Notes: generated from the letters alone by a model not told the origin. 64,000 nucleotides of DNA from Neoarius graeffei (GCF_027579695.1 NC_083582.1:704878-768877), one strand, 5' to 3'. Positions 43,290 through 55,250 are shown, numbered from the stretch's first letter. Made by a program: numbers and translations.

Positions 43290-44800
43290 TCAGACATCCC
43301 TGCTATTAATACTGCATTGATTGACTCAAATGATAGTTCCTCTATCTCAAGGTACTTTTCTGCTGCTTTTGTGATGATCTTGATTCTCTCTTTTCTGCTG
43401 TCTGTCTGTGCTGAGCAATTAATAACTTCCACTATAAAAGCAACAAATTTCTTCTTCTCTACAATCTAGGTATCTTCAGAGATTTTGCAGTTCAAAGGTT
43501 GTGCAACAATTTGAGCTGAAGGTTGAGACACAGAAACTGCTTTAGCATTAGGGCGTCCTTTACTATCTACCTTTTTGATTGCATCAGCATAGGTAAGTTT
43601 CTCCTTCACCCTTACATTTTGAATCTGCACTGCTCTTTTATGTGCCTCACATCCTTTATAAGCGGCACTGTGTTCCCTTCCACAGTTACAACACTTTATT
43701 TTAGTTCCTTCGGCGCATTTGCAATAATCATGCTCCCCTCCGCACTTAGCACACCGGGCTTTAGCCCTACAGGCTGCAGCAATATGCCCAAACCTTTGGC
43801 ATTTAAAACACCTTGTTGGTGGAGGATATGTATGGCCATACTTGTTAGGACTTGGACTGTTTTGGCCTCTAGAGGCCGCTGTTATTTCCTTTTCGTGTCA
43901 TATTTATTTTGGCCTCTAGAGGCCGCCACTGTTCCTGTGTTTTGTGTTTTTTTTTGTTAATTGCCTGTTAGTCCTAATTATCTTCACCTGTGTCCTTAAT
44001 TAGTTTGTGTATTTATACCCCTGAGTTCAGTCCTCTTGTCACGGAGTCTTTGTGCTGTTATGTTTATCTCCAGTTTCCTTTGTACTGTGTTTTGTGGATC
44101 TTCTGAGCTTTTGCATTTTTGCCTTTTTCTTTTTGAATTATACTCTTTGTTTTTTTGTTTTTTTTTGTTTTGCCCTGGATTGTATATAGTGTACATAGTA
44201 TAAATAAACCTTTTGTTACTTTTTCTACTTCCGCCTCATGCCTCTGCATTTGAGTCATTCCCCTGGTGGCCTAGTGGGGGTTTGCTGGATCATCACACCA
44301 ACGAACCAGGTTCGAATCCCAGCAAAACCCTAACATACTAAGTAACTAACATACCCAGTCTTAACCCTTTCAGGTAATCTAAACTCATCCAGAGATAGCA
44401 TAACCGACATACTTGGACCTTTAACTCCATTTCTTGTAAAAGGCAATTGTTTTACTTTGGTTACTCGAACCCCTCTCACATTAACTCTGATCTGTTCTTC
44501 AGTCAATTCTGTGGATACTCCAGAAATTACACCCATAGTCTTTCCCCTTTCCTCCCACACTTGTGGCTTGATCGCTTTTCCCAATAATGTCTTACACATC
44601 ATTAGCCCCTGCTGCTGGTCTTTATCCCTACATACAACCATCAAATTGCCATCTCTTAAGGTTTTGACCGTACGTACCTCGCCTACTAGCTTGTAAACAG
44701 CCTCGCTGACTTTTAAAGGATTCAGAGTACATGGGGATTGGAATCTAAGTATCACTTTAATTTCATTTCCTTTACTTTCTTCTCCCCCCCTCTTCATCAG
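43290..44800 (-). pseudogene. I-type LINE ORF1 with three zinc knuckles, split by solo LTR
   Basis: The N-terminal half (44797-44336) begins MKRGGEESKGNEIKVILRFQ and resembles the RNA-binding fold before knuckles in jockey/I ORF1 proteins. After the solo LTR, three zinc knuckles follow (about 43825-43630): CFKCQRFGHIAAAC, CAKCGGEHDYCKC and CCNCGREHSAAYKGC. A Lys-rich tail with KLTYADAIKK follows. ORF1 coats the LINE RNA. Confidence 0.82.
43843..44335 (+). mobile_element. Solo LTR of the sushi-type family
   Basis: 493 bp, TGTTAGGACTTGG to CCCTAACA, flanked by TACT (43839-43842, 44336-44339). It carries the same TATTTATA, CGGAGTCTTT and tRNA-like segments as the LTRs at 35515 and 38445. Recombination between two LTRs would leave such a solo copy. 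Confidence 0.88.
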
Positions 44801-45128
44801 GTTCTAGTTCTTTCCTTTTCTTGCTCCCTTGGTTGATCTTCTGCCATTTTCCTGTGTGTGTATTTCTCTCACTATGATCATTGCTGGCGGCACAGTGGTG
44901 TAGTGGTTAGCGCTGTCACCTCACAGCAAGACGGTCCGGGTTCGAGCCCCGTGGCCGGCGAGGGCCTTTGTGTGTGGAGTTTGCATGTTCTCCCCGTGTC
45001 CGCGTGGGTTTCCTCCAGGTGCTCCGGTTTCCCCCACAGTCCAAAGACATGCAGGTTAGGTTAACTGGTGACTCTAAATTGAGCGTAGGTGTGAATCTGT
45101 GTCTATGTGTCAGCCCTGTGATGACCTG

Positions 45129-46997
45129 GGGCCTCATGTACAAAGACCTGCGTGGATTTCCCACTAAATATGTGCACACGTCAAAATCGGGAAATTTGAG
45201 TACGACCAAAAAAATCCGGATGTATCAATCAGTGCGTACAAAGGTTTCCACGCACTCTCCTGTTGTACATCCCAATCAACGTGGAATTCGGCGCACATGC
45301 ACGAGCCCCGTTCCCCGCCCCGTCTCCTCCCTCAATTATTCCACACTGAATATGTTAATTATTATAAATAGACCTGCAGTAAGGCCCGCGTTAGGTAAAA
45401 GACATGGCAACTTTTACTAACGCGTTAATGTTAATTAAATGTTAGAAATCTCGCGTTAATCAAATTAACATTTAACATTTATTATTCACATTTAACATTA
45501 ACATTTATTCACGTTAATCCCTGCCTTTAGCACAGTGTAATAGAATTCACATACATCACTTAATTGTTCTGTCACCTCCAATTAAAGTGATGTCCAAAGT
45601 GTATGCTATGAGACATGCAACGGTCACTGATTGTATGCCACTGAATGTGAATGTAGCCTATACCAAGATAACGGTATGATTCGCATCGTCCGCAGTGCCT
45701 GCGCCACAGTGAGTGTCTATTTGAGTTACATGGGTTTTGAAAACAAAAAAACACCTTTAGTGCTCTAATGTGTACATTTTTTCAGGGACACCCTGTATTT
45801 GAGGAAATGTCTTCCTCTCTTAGTAGGCCCAATATTCCTAGCCACATGTAACCAGAAATAAAACGTGCACATATTTTCCACAATAGGATTTTAATGACAA
45901 ATGTATTCTAGCAGGGTGCCAGGGAACAACAGGAGGCCCCCAGTCCATCCCACCCGAGCAGGAAGAGGACCCCCAGCTGAGCGGATCCAGCGTCACTGTC
46001 ACCTGCCCCCCTTCTCCACCGCCTGCCCCTGTCGCCAGGTCCACAGGCCGGGTGCTGACGCGCGCGGTCCTTGAGTCGCAGGGGGAAATTTTAAAGGGGA
46101 TAGAGGCGATTAACGACAACCTCGAGGGAATCCGCGAGGAATTGAAGGAACTGAATAGCACATTAAAAGAATATCTTAAAAAATGAATGGTGTCCCGTGT
46201 CCCGTCTGTCCTTACCTTTTCACATTGTGGCTATTAAGCGCTGCCGGGTTTGTATGCCATGTCGACATGGCACCTCGTTGTGAGGCCCAGGGTCTGGGTC
46301 CTCCGGCAGGTCTCGCTCCATTATTGGCACGCCGTGCCGCTGCGCCACATTGTGTAACACGCCACACACCGCGGTTGTGTCTGATTTGTACGCACTTGGA
46401 AATCGTTTCATATATTGATCTTGGTAATTATGTGATAAGGCTACCCCACGCAACATCAACTAATAATATTTCAGTCTGACACCTCGCGGCAAATGCGCGA
46501 GGAAGATCTATTAAGCTAGCTGCAATGCATGGTCCTGCATGTGCATTCTTTAATTTAATTAATTAACCAATAGTCAATGGGAATAATATCGAAATGATAT
46601 TGCTGGGGTTTCTCATTTCCCGTAATTACAATATGGAAGGGATGGTTGATGGATCTGTTGGCATTTACCCAACAGTCTCGCATTATGTGTCTCGACAATG
46701 TCGTATGACTGACATACATTTCAATTCACGCATCCTGATGTTCCGATGCATTTTTGGATGCCTCTTATCGCCATGTCATGACTCTTGACCGAGTAGGCCT
46801 AAATGTAGTTGCGTTGCTCTGCCTCTAAGTGTCGCCAAGTACCAAGATGCACCAGAAATGTGCGTACGCAAGCCATGAGGTTTGCGTAGAGTACCGCACT
46901 TTTCCACGCCAAGTCAATCTTTGTACATACGAATGTTTGCGCAGAAAGTGACGTACGTAGCTTTTTTGTGCATACGCAAGCTTTGTACATGAGGCCC
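45129..46997 (-). mobile_element. Harbinger-type element, copy 2 (inverted)
   Basis: It has the same 1869-bp length as copy 1 and opposite orientation. CTG is duplicated (45126-45128, 46998-47000), the complement of CAG at copy 1. Transposase C-terminus is at 46459-46220 (minus) and the partner protein end at 45905-46185 (+). The two 3' ends face each other about 34 bp apart. Few differences from copy 1 are visible. Confidence 0.87.
46220..46459 (-). pseudogene. Harbinger transposase C-terminal remnant, copy 2
   Basis: 79 residues from an internal ATG: KRFPSAYKSDTTAVCGVLHN then VAQRHGVPIMERDLPED. The C-terminal motif matches PIF/Harbinger; the catalytic domain is absent. Confidence 0.7.
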
Positions 46998-47596
46998 CTG
47001 GCCACTTGTCCAGGGTGTACCCTGCCTTTTGCCCGTAGTCAGCTGGGATAGGCTCCAGCTTGCCTGCGACCCTGTAGAACAGGATAAAGCGGCTACAGAT
47101 AATGAGATGAGATGAAAGTTTGAGCAACTATTCATGCACAATTTACATATTGAAAGTCTTTTCTACTTTTGCAATGGCCAAAAGGTCATTAAGGTGTTGA
47201 TACAGTGGATATAAAAAGTTTACACACCCCATTAAAATGATTGGTTTTTCTGATGTAAAAAAAAAAATGAGACCACAATAAATAATTTCAAAACTTTTCC
47301 CACCTTTAAAGGGCTCCTGACAGCAAAACATATGTTAAATTGTTAATTTCAGCCATATTGAGTTGAATAAAATGACATATTTACTTCACACATCGCGCGA
47401 CAGAATAGTAACAAACATTGTTTTGAATGGCCCGCCACGCAGATAAATTGATATCATAGCGAGCCAACCCACGGCCGAGGAAGAAGGCGGATATGTCACA
47501 TGCAGAACCACTGACAGACATTTTCTCAACTTCTCGTTGTTCACCAGTGCTTGGTAAGTGAATATTTTTGCGTCTGAGTCATTTATTTTGGTGAAT

Positions 47597-47742
47597 ATGC
47601 CTGCTCGTTGTGTGGCTGGATTTTGCTCAAACCCCAGGGAAGCCGGGTCTAGTCTGTTTACCTTTCCCAAGGATCCCATCAGATGCGAAGAGTGGGCAAA
47701 ACAAGTGCGCCGGACACGGGACATGTGGACTCCCAATGACAG
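47597..47742 (+). pseudogene. THAP-domain first exon
   Basis: From ATG 47597: MPARCVAGFCSNP, LFTFPKDPIRCEEWAKQVRR, DMWTPND. The N-terminal Cys pair (C5, C10), the FP motif and the invariant Trp are THAP features. The exon ends at a CAG|GTGGGC donor-like site, before the last Cys-His pair, which would lie on the next exon (not found). THAP fingers bind element ends in this superfamily. Confidence 0.7.
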
Positions 47743-48105
47743 GTGGGCCTCTGACAGACATGTGACACTTGTTTGATTAGTTGTTGACTGATGATTTTTC
47801 GGTGTAGATCTCCATCTTGTAATGAGATATTTACTAATAAATAATAGCAATAGGTGAATTTGTTAATGATTCAAAGTTCTGCCACACTCCACTGCAATAC
47901 CGTGTTGGCTGGACCTTATAGGCCTAACATGCATTTGAATTTCATCAGTTCACAGAAGTTTTTATTCATATCAAATAAAAATGTGAGAAAACGGCCCAAA
48001 TCTAAATGACCATGAACTTTCAAGAGAGCATGTTTTTTTAAAAGGAAATCAGTGCGGTAATATTGTCTGCATGCCCCCCCGAGGACTAGATCTATTATTA
48101 TTATA

Positions 48106-48390
48106 TTACCATTCAGTGTTTTGGAGCCTCCCGATATCAGCTGGGATCACGACGTCCTCTGCATTGGGCCCGTCGTCTGTGTCAGAGTCGGAAATCTTGC
48201 CTTCTGCAGGCAAATCGTCCAGATACGGCTCAAAACGATGAGGCAAAATGCCACCCACTGCTTCGTCTTCATGTAATCCGACATGTCCAGTTTCAACCTC
48301 AAAAGGGGCCTCAGTTTCTGAAGACTGGTCAGAAAATCGCTCTGTTTTGTTGGCCATAGCTGCCTTGAAGGCCGAGCAGTTGTTCTGCAT
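48106..48390 (-). pseudogene. Acidic protein remnant in Kolobok-like element
   Basis: 94 residues from the ATG of MQNNCSAFKAAMANKTERFS, with GGILPHRFEPYLDD and an acidic Asp-rich tail. I recall similar RFEP-type segments at the start of transposon-linked fish proteins, but the function is unknown. It may be the second Kolobok gene. Confidence 0.4.
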
Positions 48391-48940
48391 GTGACGTCAC
48401 GGCAAGTATGGCGGCCACTGACAGCGGCTTAGCGCTTGGCCAGATTGACGCAACTTTGCACAAAGACAAATCTACTGAATTCGTTCTGTTGGTGGTTAGT
48501 TCTATCATGAAAGTGATCAGTGGTGTTCGTAGTTTTATTACAGAAACCTATTTTAGAGCATAATTTTGCTGTCAGGAGCCCTTTAATGTGACCTATAACC
48601 TGTACAATTCAATTGAAAAACAAATCTGTTTGGGGGGGGAAGCATAAAAAATGTACAATAAGCTGGTTGCATAAGTGTGCACACCCTTAAACTAATACTT
48701 TGTTGAAGCACCTTTTGATTTAATTACAGCATTCAGTCTTTTTGGGTTCACAACTGCCATCAATTAAAATGACTCTGATTAACCTCAAATAAAGTTCAGA
48801 CATTTACTCAGTTTCATCCTCCAGCAAAAGCCAGGGTTCACAGAGAGCTTACAAAGCATCAAAGGGATCTCATTGTTGAAAGGTATCAGTCGAGAGAAGG
48901 GTACAAATTTTTTTTTTTCCATAGCATTAGATATACCATG

Positions 48941-50677
48941 CGTAGCGAGTGCAAATAGGCACTGTGCCTTTAAGAGATGAGAGTTTCATGAACGCGCTTG
49001 GGTGTGCACGAGCAGCGGGAGAGATAGAAAAAAGCGGGATTGAGCGCTGTGGTCTGCGCGGTAGCTAGGCGAGAGCTACACTGTGCTAAAGATTAAATAA
49101 AGTAAAGTTTAGAGAACTGCATAAGTGAGTACATACGTTTGAAGTTGGTACCACGGTTACTCTTATGTTTGCGTTTTCTTTGATAGTGCGAGCACCGAAG
49201 TGGGCTGCCTTTAAGTTAACTTTCCCATTAGCTTTACAAAGTGGCATGGAGATGCACGGATAGGCTACACGGGTGAAGACGCCTGGAAGAGCGTAAAGGT
49301 GTGAGTCTAGTGCAATTGTTTATCGTCCAGGTCGCTTGAAGTAATAGAAAAGTTTTATTTCGTCATAGTTTCGTTTGTTTAAGTGAGTGCTACCCAGAGG
49401 AGAGCTAACAGTGGAATCCCGCCACCCTGCTGTACTACCACGAGGCGCCGCCATTTTCAAGCTCAGCTTCCTTTCTCCTGCAAGTAGAGCCTGCATTTGT
49501 TTCGTGAGCCTGCAGTTATAGCTACGAAAAGGTTTTCCCTGCCATCCTCCAGACATCCACGACGTGATCTCTGCTGTTTGAGGGTAATATCGGTACATTG
49601 CACGTCCCCATTTATACTGACTAATACATGCGTACTTGCGCGGCCTGAACTGAAGCTGCGCTCGTACACCTACAAGCACACATGCCACTCGCGCTTGGAG
49701 AGAGCCGGGACTACCTTTAGCTGCACTCTCCGCGCAGACTCAAACCGTGCCCGCCTCAGCATACTGCAGCAGAGCTCACACAGGACATTCTCACTCATAC
49801 TGACACTGTTTATTGCCCTTTTGAATGTTTGTGAAAAGAGGGATATAGCCTAATGTCTGGAAATTGATATTGTTTTGAGAAAACAAATGGTTTTTTTTGT
49901 AAACTGGATGATTATTTTGAATGCTACCTTGTCTTGAGAGAGACATCAAGGGGATGCCTTTTGTTCCATTGATATGGTTCATTGATATAAGTGAATGTCA
50001 TTTGAGTTGAATGTTGTATGTGAAGAGAATTCATTCAGTGAAGTTTATTTTGAAACTAGTTTAAAGTACCACCTCCCATAAGTGTATGGTTAAAAATGAC
50101 CTGTGTTATGGTATAGTAAATGAAAGAAAGGTTTGGTTTACTGACAGCTGGCGGTAATATAGTCAACAGTGGAAGTACTCCTTTGTTAAAAGAAACATTG
50201 ATCTTTATTTTTGTTTTTTTAATTTTTTTATTATCTTTCTAAAACAAAGCTCTGCTACAAAGGGGCTATAGACCCTGTAATCATTTTCTTTAATCATCCC
50301 GGTAATAAATGTTACTATATTGTTTATTACTTTAGCGTCTTGGGCTACTTATCTGGGGGTAGGGGCGCCTCACCTGTTCAGCTGGATTGGGAAAGTAGGG
50401 AGTGGTGCCGAGTCGATTTAGTACTCACCTTTTACACACTACACACACTTCAGGCAGCCACCGGACACTCTACATATCCTGAAGCCCACTTTACCCTATC
50501 TAAGTAAGTCAGTGCCAGGGCCAGGCTGCTGAACAGGAGACAACCTGCTCATATTTTTGAACACTGAGGCTAAAGGCATTGAGCGAGGAAGACTTGGATC
50601 CTGTCCTGCTCAGTCCACCCCAGACTTAAGTATTTGGTAACCCCTACAAGGCGGCGGCAATACCCCCGACCGCCACA
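48941..50677 (+). repeat. 5' LTR of 8.97-kb gypsy element
   Basis: 1737 bp and noncoding, though short open frames occur. AATAAA-type signals lie near 49096 and 50303. The first base is C where the other LTR has T. Confidence 0.92.
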
Positions 50678-50678
50678 A

Positions 50679-50697
50679 GTGGCATCACGAACAGGAT
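50679..50697 (+). promoter_or_regulatory. Primer-binding site of 8.97-kb element
   Basis: TGGCATCACGAACAGGAT lies two bases after the LTR end and begins with TGG. The tRNA is not identified. Confidence 0.6.
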
Positions 50698-50751
50698 CAA
50701 ATATACTGCAATTTTACCTGAGATAGCCTATTACATATTTGAGCATACAAC

Positions 50752-52767
50752 ATGGCTGAATTAGAAGAGCTCAGAAAACAGTTTGATGAGATACAGGCAA
50801 AGTTCAATGACCAAGCTGATGCCTTGGTACAAGCCACAACTGAGCGAAGAGAGGCTCTGGCTTTAGCTAAAGCTGTTATAGATCAGCAGAAAGATAAGCC
50901 ACCCACTGCTATCGTGTACATCCCAAGAGACCGCAAGTGCTCTGACTTCAGCGGTAAACAAGGGGAAGTAAGTGTTGAGGAATGGATTTCGTCAATGAAA
51001 TCTGCTCTGCAGATCATGAAAATTCCTGCCGAAGATCAGGCAGAGTTTGTTAAGCAACACCTTAAAGATGAGGCTAAACTTGCTGTGAAGTATATGGTGA
51101 AAGATGCCGATCAGAGTGTGATGGAGATATTTGGTGCACTGCGTGAGACTTATGGTGACAAGGTCCCCTTAGGAACATGGCTTAAAAAATTCTATGACCG
51201 AAGGCAGGTGCCTGGAGAAACTACCTGCTCTTACGCCTATGACCTCCAAGAGAAGCTTATGCGGATTCAGCGGAGAGACTCAAAGCGCGTTCCAGATGCA
51301 GACCTAATGCTTAAAGAACAACTTGCACTTGGGCTCCGGGACGACATCCTGAGGAGAGAGATAAAGAAAAGACTTAAAGAAAGTGAGGGTCTTACCTTCT
51401 CCGAGCTAATGCAAGATGCCATCTCATGGTCTGAAGAAGAGGAGGCTAGGGCTTTGGATGGCATGAGAAGCGGTTCCCGTTCCAAAGGGGTTGTTAATGT
51501 CACGGCAGCAGCAGGAGAGTCTACATTGCAGCTTACTATGGAAATGTTGCATGAAGCGATACAGAAGATAGCTACACGCCAAGAAGAACTCTTCCAGATG
51601 ATAAACAGCAGGGGCATGCCACAAGGGAGAGACAGCACAGTGAGAGGCCCACCTCTGAAGGATGAGGAAGGCAAGTTCATTTGCTACACGTGTAACGAGC
51701 CTGGGCACACGAGTCGGCGCTGTCCCCAGAAAAGAGTGCCCATTAGCCCAGCGCCTCCTCTGCCCACCACAGACGAGCCATCAGGGGTTGCGGGGACAGG
51801 GCAGCAGAGTCCAGGCATTTCCATAGTCACAAGTCACCTGGCGAGGCAGTCCACTGATGTGTCCGGCGGCTCAAACGAAAGTGCCTTTGGAGACTGCATG
51901 GCAGTGGACATTAAAATTGCAGGCGTTGCAACAAAGTGCCTCCTGGACACCGGGTCAGAGGTGACCACGATCCGTGAGTGCTATTTTAAGAAACATTTTG
52001 GAGAGTTGGCCTTATCTTCAGCTAACTGGGTCCAGCTCACTGCAGCAAATGGCCTGGAGATTCCCCTCTTAGGGTGCTTGGAGGCAGAAGTAGAATGTAT
52101 GGGAAAGAATGTTGGCAAAAAGTGTGTCTTTGTGCTTAAGGACAAGAGTCCAGGTGTGGATGACATGAAGGGCCTTCCTGGAATCCTGGGGATGAATGTG
52201 CTGAGTGAGTTGACAGACCTATTTGTAGTGGCAGATGGGGTGAAGAAGATGAACAAGTACCATGGGCCTGAGGCCAAAGCAGATATCAAGAAAGAGGCAG
52301 GGGCCCTTGGACAGAGCGACCGAATAGGTTATGTAAAGGTGGCTGGACGAGAAGCTGTAACTATCCCTCCTCTCAGCGAACGTATCCTTGAAGGCCGTTG
52401 TGGTGTTCCCTTGAAGACAGGCCGTCAGGTGTTACTGGAGGCTACCTCTGAAGTAAGCCTGCCCAAGAGTCTCCTTGTCGCTAATGTACTTGCTAAGACA
52501 TCAGGAGGTCATGTGCCTGTCCGAGTGCTAAATTCCAGCCAGAAGCCTGTGAGACTGAAGCCACGGTCCCGAGTTGCAGTAGTGTATAGGCCGCAAGAGG
52601 TGCTGTCGAAAGAGCTTGTGGAGTTTGAAGAGAGAGACGGCACGCTGCATGTGAAAGTCATTGAACACGACCCGATTCCTGCTGGCAAGAGCAACACAGA
52701 GCAGCTACCAGTTCCAGTCCAAGTCAAGCTGGAAGGGCTCACCTCAGCCCAGCATGATAGAATCTGA
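50752..52767 (+). pseudogene. Gag-protease of 8.97-kb gypsy element (671 codons, ends at in-frame stop)
   Basis: ATG 50752 opens MAELEELRKQFDEIQAKFND, a coiled-coil N-terminus. A capsid-like region follows (about residues 60-240), with VSVEEWISSMKSALQIMKIP and LREEI-type helices. The zinc knuckle CYTCNEPGHTSRRC is near residue 308. The protease motif is KCLLDTGSEVTTI near residue 400. The frame ends at TGA 52765 directly before RT, where the same frame continues DLLARHQDVFSKND. An arginine codon changed by CpG loss would explain it, but a programmed read-through stop cannot be excluded. Confidence 0.85.
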
Positions 52768-53370
52768 GACCTGTTAGCTAGGCACCAAGATGTCTTCTCA
52801 AAGAATGACTCAGATTTTGGATACACCACTGCAGTTACTCATAATGTACTGACGGGAGACGCCCCTCCGATTAAGCAGCGCCATCGGCGGGTACTGCCTC
52901 AGGTTTTCCAACAGTTTAAGAAACATATTCAAGATCTGGTCTCTCAGGGAGTTCTCAAGGAGAGCTGTAGCCCTTGGGCCTCGCCTGCTGTAATAGTTCT
53001 CAAAAAAGATGGCAGTGTTAGATTTTGCTGTGACTACCAGAAGCTAAATCAAGTGACATGCAAAGACACCTACCCACTGCCGCGTGTGGATGAATCGCTG
53101 GACGCATTAGGGAAAACGCAGCTGTTCTCAACACTTGATCTGACCTCCGGCTATTTCCAGGTAGCCATGGATGATGCAGATAGAGCAAAGACAGCAGTCA
53201 CCACACCATTTGGACTGTTTGAGTGGTCCCGAATGCCTTTTGGACTATGCAATGCCCCAGCCACTTTTCAACGGTTAATGGGCGTGGTGCTGGGTGATCT
53301 GACATTTGAAATACTGCTCGTCTATTTGGATGATATCGTAGTCTTTTCTAAAGATTTTGAGACACACTGA
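52768..53370 (+). pseudogene. Reverse transcriptase, N-terminal two thirds
   Basis: Same frame as Gag after the stop. Motifs are SPWASPAVIVLKKDGSVRFC, LFSTLDLTSGYFQVAM, PFGLCNAPATFQRLM and the catalytic [16 protein letters not shown] frameshift near 53360 ends it at FETH; the next segment overlaps in another frame. Confidence 0.88.
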
Positions 53371-55250
53371 GAGATTGGAGCTTGTCTTCAACCGACTGAG
53401 ACAGCACGGCTTAAAGTTGAAACCAAGCAAGTGCCATCTCTTGACAGACGAAGTGAAATTCCTTGGTCACATAATCTCTGCCCAGGGTATCCGGGTAGAT
53501 CACGAAAAGGTCCGGGTCTTGGAAACATGGCCATCTCCTAAGTCAGTGAGAGAAGTGAGACAAGTCTTGGGGTTCATGAGTTATTACAGAAGATTTGTCC
53601 CCAGATTTGCCAATTTAGCTCGACCCCTCCATGCTCTCGTCGGCAAGGGCAGTAAAGGGGGGCCTACTGAACCGTTCAAATGGAGTGACGAGTGTCAGCT
53701 GGCTTTTGAGGAGCTAAAGCACAGTCTGATGCATCCACCTGTCCTAGCCTACCCTGATTTCAGCCTACCCTTCATACTCACCACTGATGGGAGTCGACAG
53801 GGCTTGGGGGCTGTATTGAGCCAAAAGCAGGGGGGAGTTGAACATGTCATTGCCTTCGCTAGCCGGGGCCTACGTGGTGCAGAAAAGAACGACAGGAACT
53901 ACAGTGCATTCAAATTAGAGCTGCTAGCTCTTAAATGGGCAATAACAGAGAAGTTTAAAGAGTATCTTATGTACTCAAAGTTCACAGTTTTATCCGACCA
54001 CAACCCTTTACGCTATCTGGCCTCCATGAACCTTGGAGCAGTGGAGCAACGCTGGGTCGCTCAGCTTGCGGACTATCACTTCGAAGTTTGCTACAAACCC
54101 GGGCATCAGAACACTAATGCTGATGTCTTATCAAGGATTCCAGTGACCACAGAACCAGATGAAGACAACATGGGCAAAGACTTCATACGTATAGGAATGG
54201 AGGAAGTGCGTGCATGTCTTTGGCCAGGGCCAGAGGAGAAAACGTGTGCACCCGATCCAGAAGGGGCCACACAGAATGCAGTAAGAGGGACCGTGAGTGG
54301 CTTCAGCTGGGCCGAGATTGAGCAAGAGCAAAAGCGAGATCCCAGTGTCCAGCCTGTCCACTCGGCTGTGTGGAACAAACAAAAGCCCACCCTGGCCGAG
54401 TTAAGATGCATGGACCCTAAGCTGAAGCGGCTCGCCAAACAGTTTGAGCGGCTGACTCTTCAAAGGGGAGTCCTTTTCCGATCAATCTATGACCCGAAAG
54501 ATGGGAAAGAAATCAGACAGTTAGTTGTTCCAGAGAGCTTGCAGCGTCATGTGTATGAAAGCCAGCACGAACATGGTGGTCATTTTGCGGAACAGAGCAC
54601 CTTGGGGCTAATGAGACGGGGCTATTATTGGCCAATGATGACCAAGGATGTGCAAAACTGGATAAGAGAATGCAAGCGTTGCAGTTTGGCTAAAGATGTC
54701 TTCCCAAAAATTAAAGCTCCCATGACCTGCACCAACATCACGGCACCCCTCGAAGTTGTGGCAATGGATTATACCTTACTGGAGAGGTCAAATGGGGGGT
54801 ATGAGAACGTGCTTGTTCTTACAGACATGTTCACTCGGTTTACAGTGGCTGTCCCGACCAAGAACCAAACTGCCTACACAACCGCCAAGCACCTTGTGAA
54901 GAATTGGTTTGTCCATTATGGGTGCCCAGCACGACTGCATTCAGATCAAGGGCGGTGCTTCGAGGCGAATGTGTTAAAAGAACTTTGTAAGATTTACAGA
55001 ATAGGGAAAAGCCGCACCAGCCCTTATCACCCACAGGGCAATGCCCAATGTGAAAGGTTCAATCGAACCATGCACGAGATGTTGAGAACTCTGCCGGTCG
55101 AAAAGAAGTGGAGGTGGGATGAATACCTGCCTGAACTAGTCATGGCCTACAACAGTCGCATCCATTCTTCTACGGGCTACTCACCTTTTTACCTGATGTT
55201 TGCAAGAGATCCTAGGCTGCCAATGGATGTCCTAGGGGAAAGGACCTGTA
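53357..55250 (+). pseudogene. RT end, RNase H and integrase
   Basis: The frame starts inside the overlap and reads [20 protein letters not shown] and [20 protein letters not shown]. RNase H has [33 protein letters not shown] and [11 protein letters not shown]. Integrase HHCC is [13 protein letters not shown] with [10 protein letters not shown]. The catalytic core has [12 protein letters not shown] (D), [13 protein letters not shown] (D) and [15 protein letters not shown] (E). A frameshift near 55240 follows [14 protein letters not shown]. All catalytic residues are in place; only frames are broken. Confidence 0.9.

Larger units (their letters stand above)
31508..44878 (-). mobile_element. I-type LINE hosting a nested stack of insertions
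   Basis: Reading the minus strand from about 44878 down, one finds ORF1 with zinc knuckles, AP endonuclease, reverse transcriptase and RNase H. This order is that of the I group of LINEs. The element is split by a solo LTR (43843-44335), a Tc1 element (34535-41560) and a hAT element (32953-34449). Target duplications at each show that the LINE is the oldest layer. Several stops are present. The exact 5' and 3' ends are approximate; the 5' end abuts a SINE at 44884. Confidence 0.82.
44884..47114 (+). mobile_element. tRNA-derived SINE split by Harbinger copy 2
   Basis: The SINE head and body run from 44884 to 45128, and the 3' part with the GATGAGATG tail from 47001 to 47114. The sequence CCTG|GC of intact copies is where the Harbinger element entered. 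A SINE duplication could not be identified; the left side meets the 5' end of the I-type LINE. Confidence 0.82.
47310..48582 (+). mobile_element. Kolobok-like element with THAP exon
   Basis: Ends AGGGCTCCTGACAGCAAAA and the exact inverse are flanked by TTAA (47306-47309, 48583-48586). TTAA duplication plus a THAP-domain protein fits Kolobok; P elements make 8-bp duplications and piggyBac lacks THAP. A THAP exon (+) lies near the left end and another frame (-) near the right end. No catalytic domain is present, so it is nonautonomous. Confidence 0.75.

Noticed and set aside
47306..48586. piggyBac assignment from the TTAA site
   Set aside because: The THAP exon and end sequence fit Kolobok better; no piggyBac transposase is seen.
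49320..49853. Open frames of up to 122 codons on both strands, repeated at 56563-57084
   Set aside because: They lie wholly within the two LTRs, are conserved only because the LTRs are nearly identical, and show no known motif.
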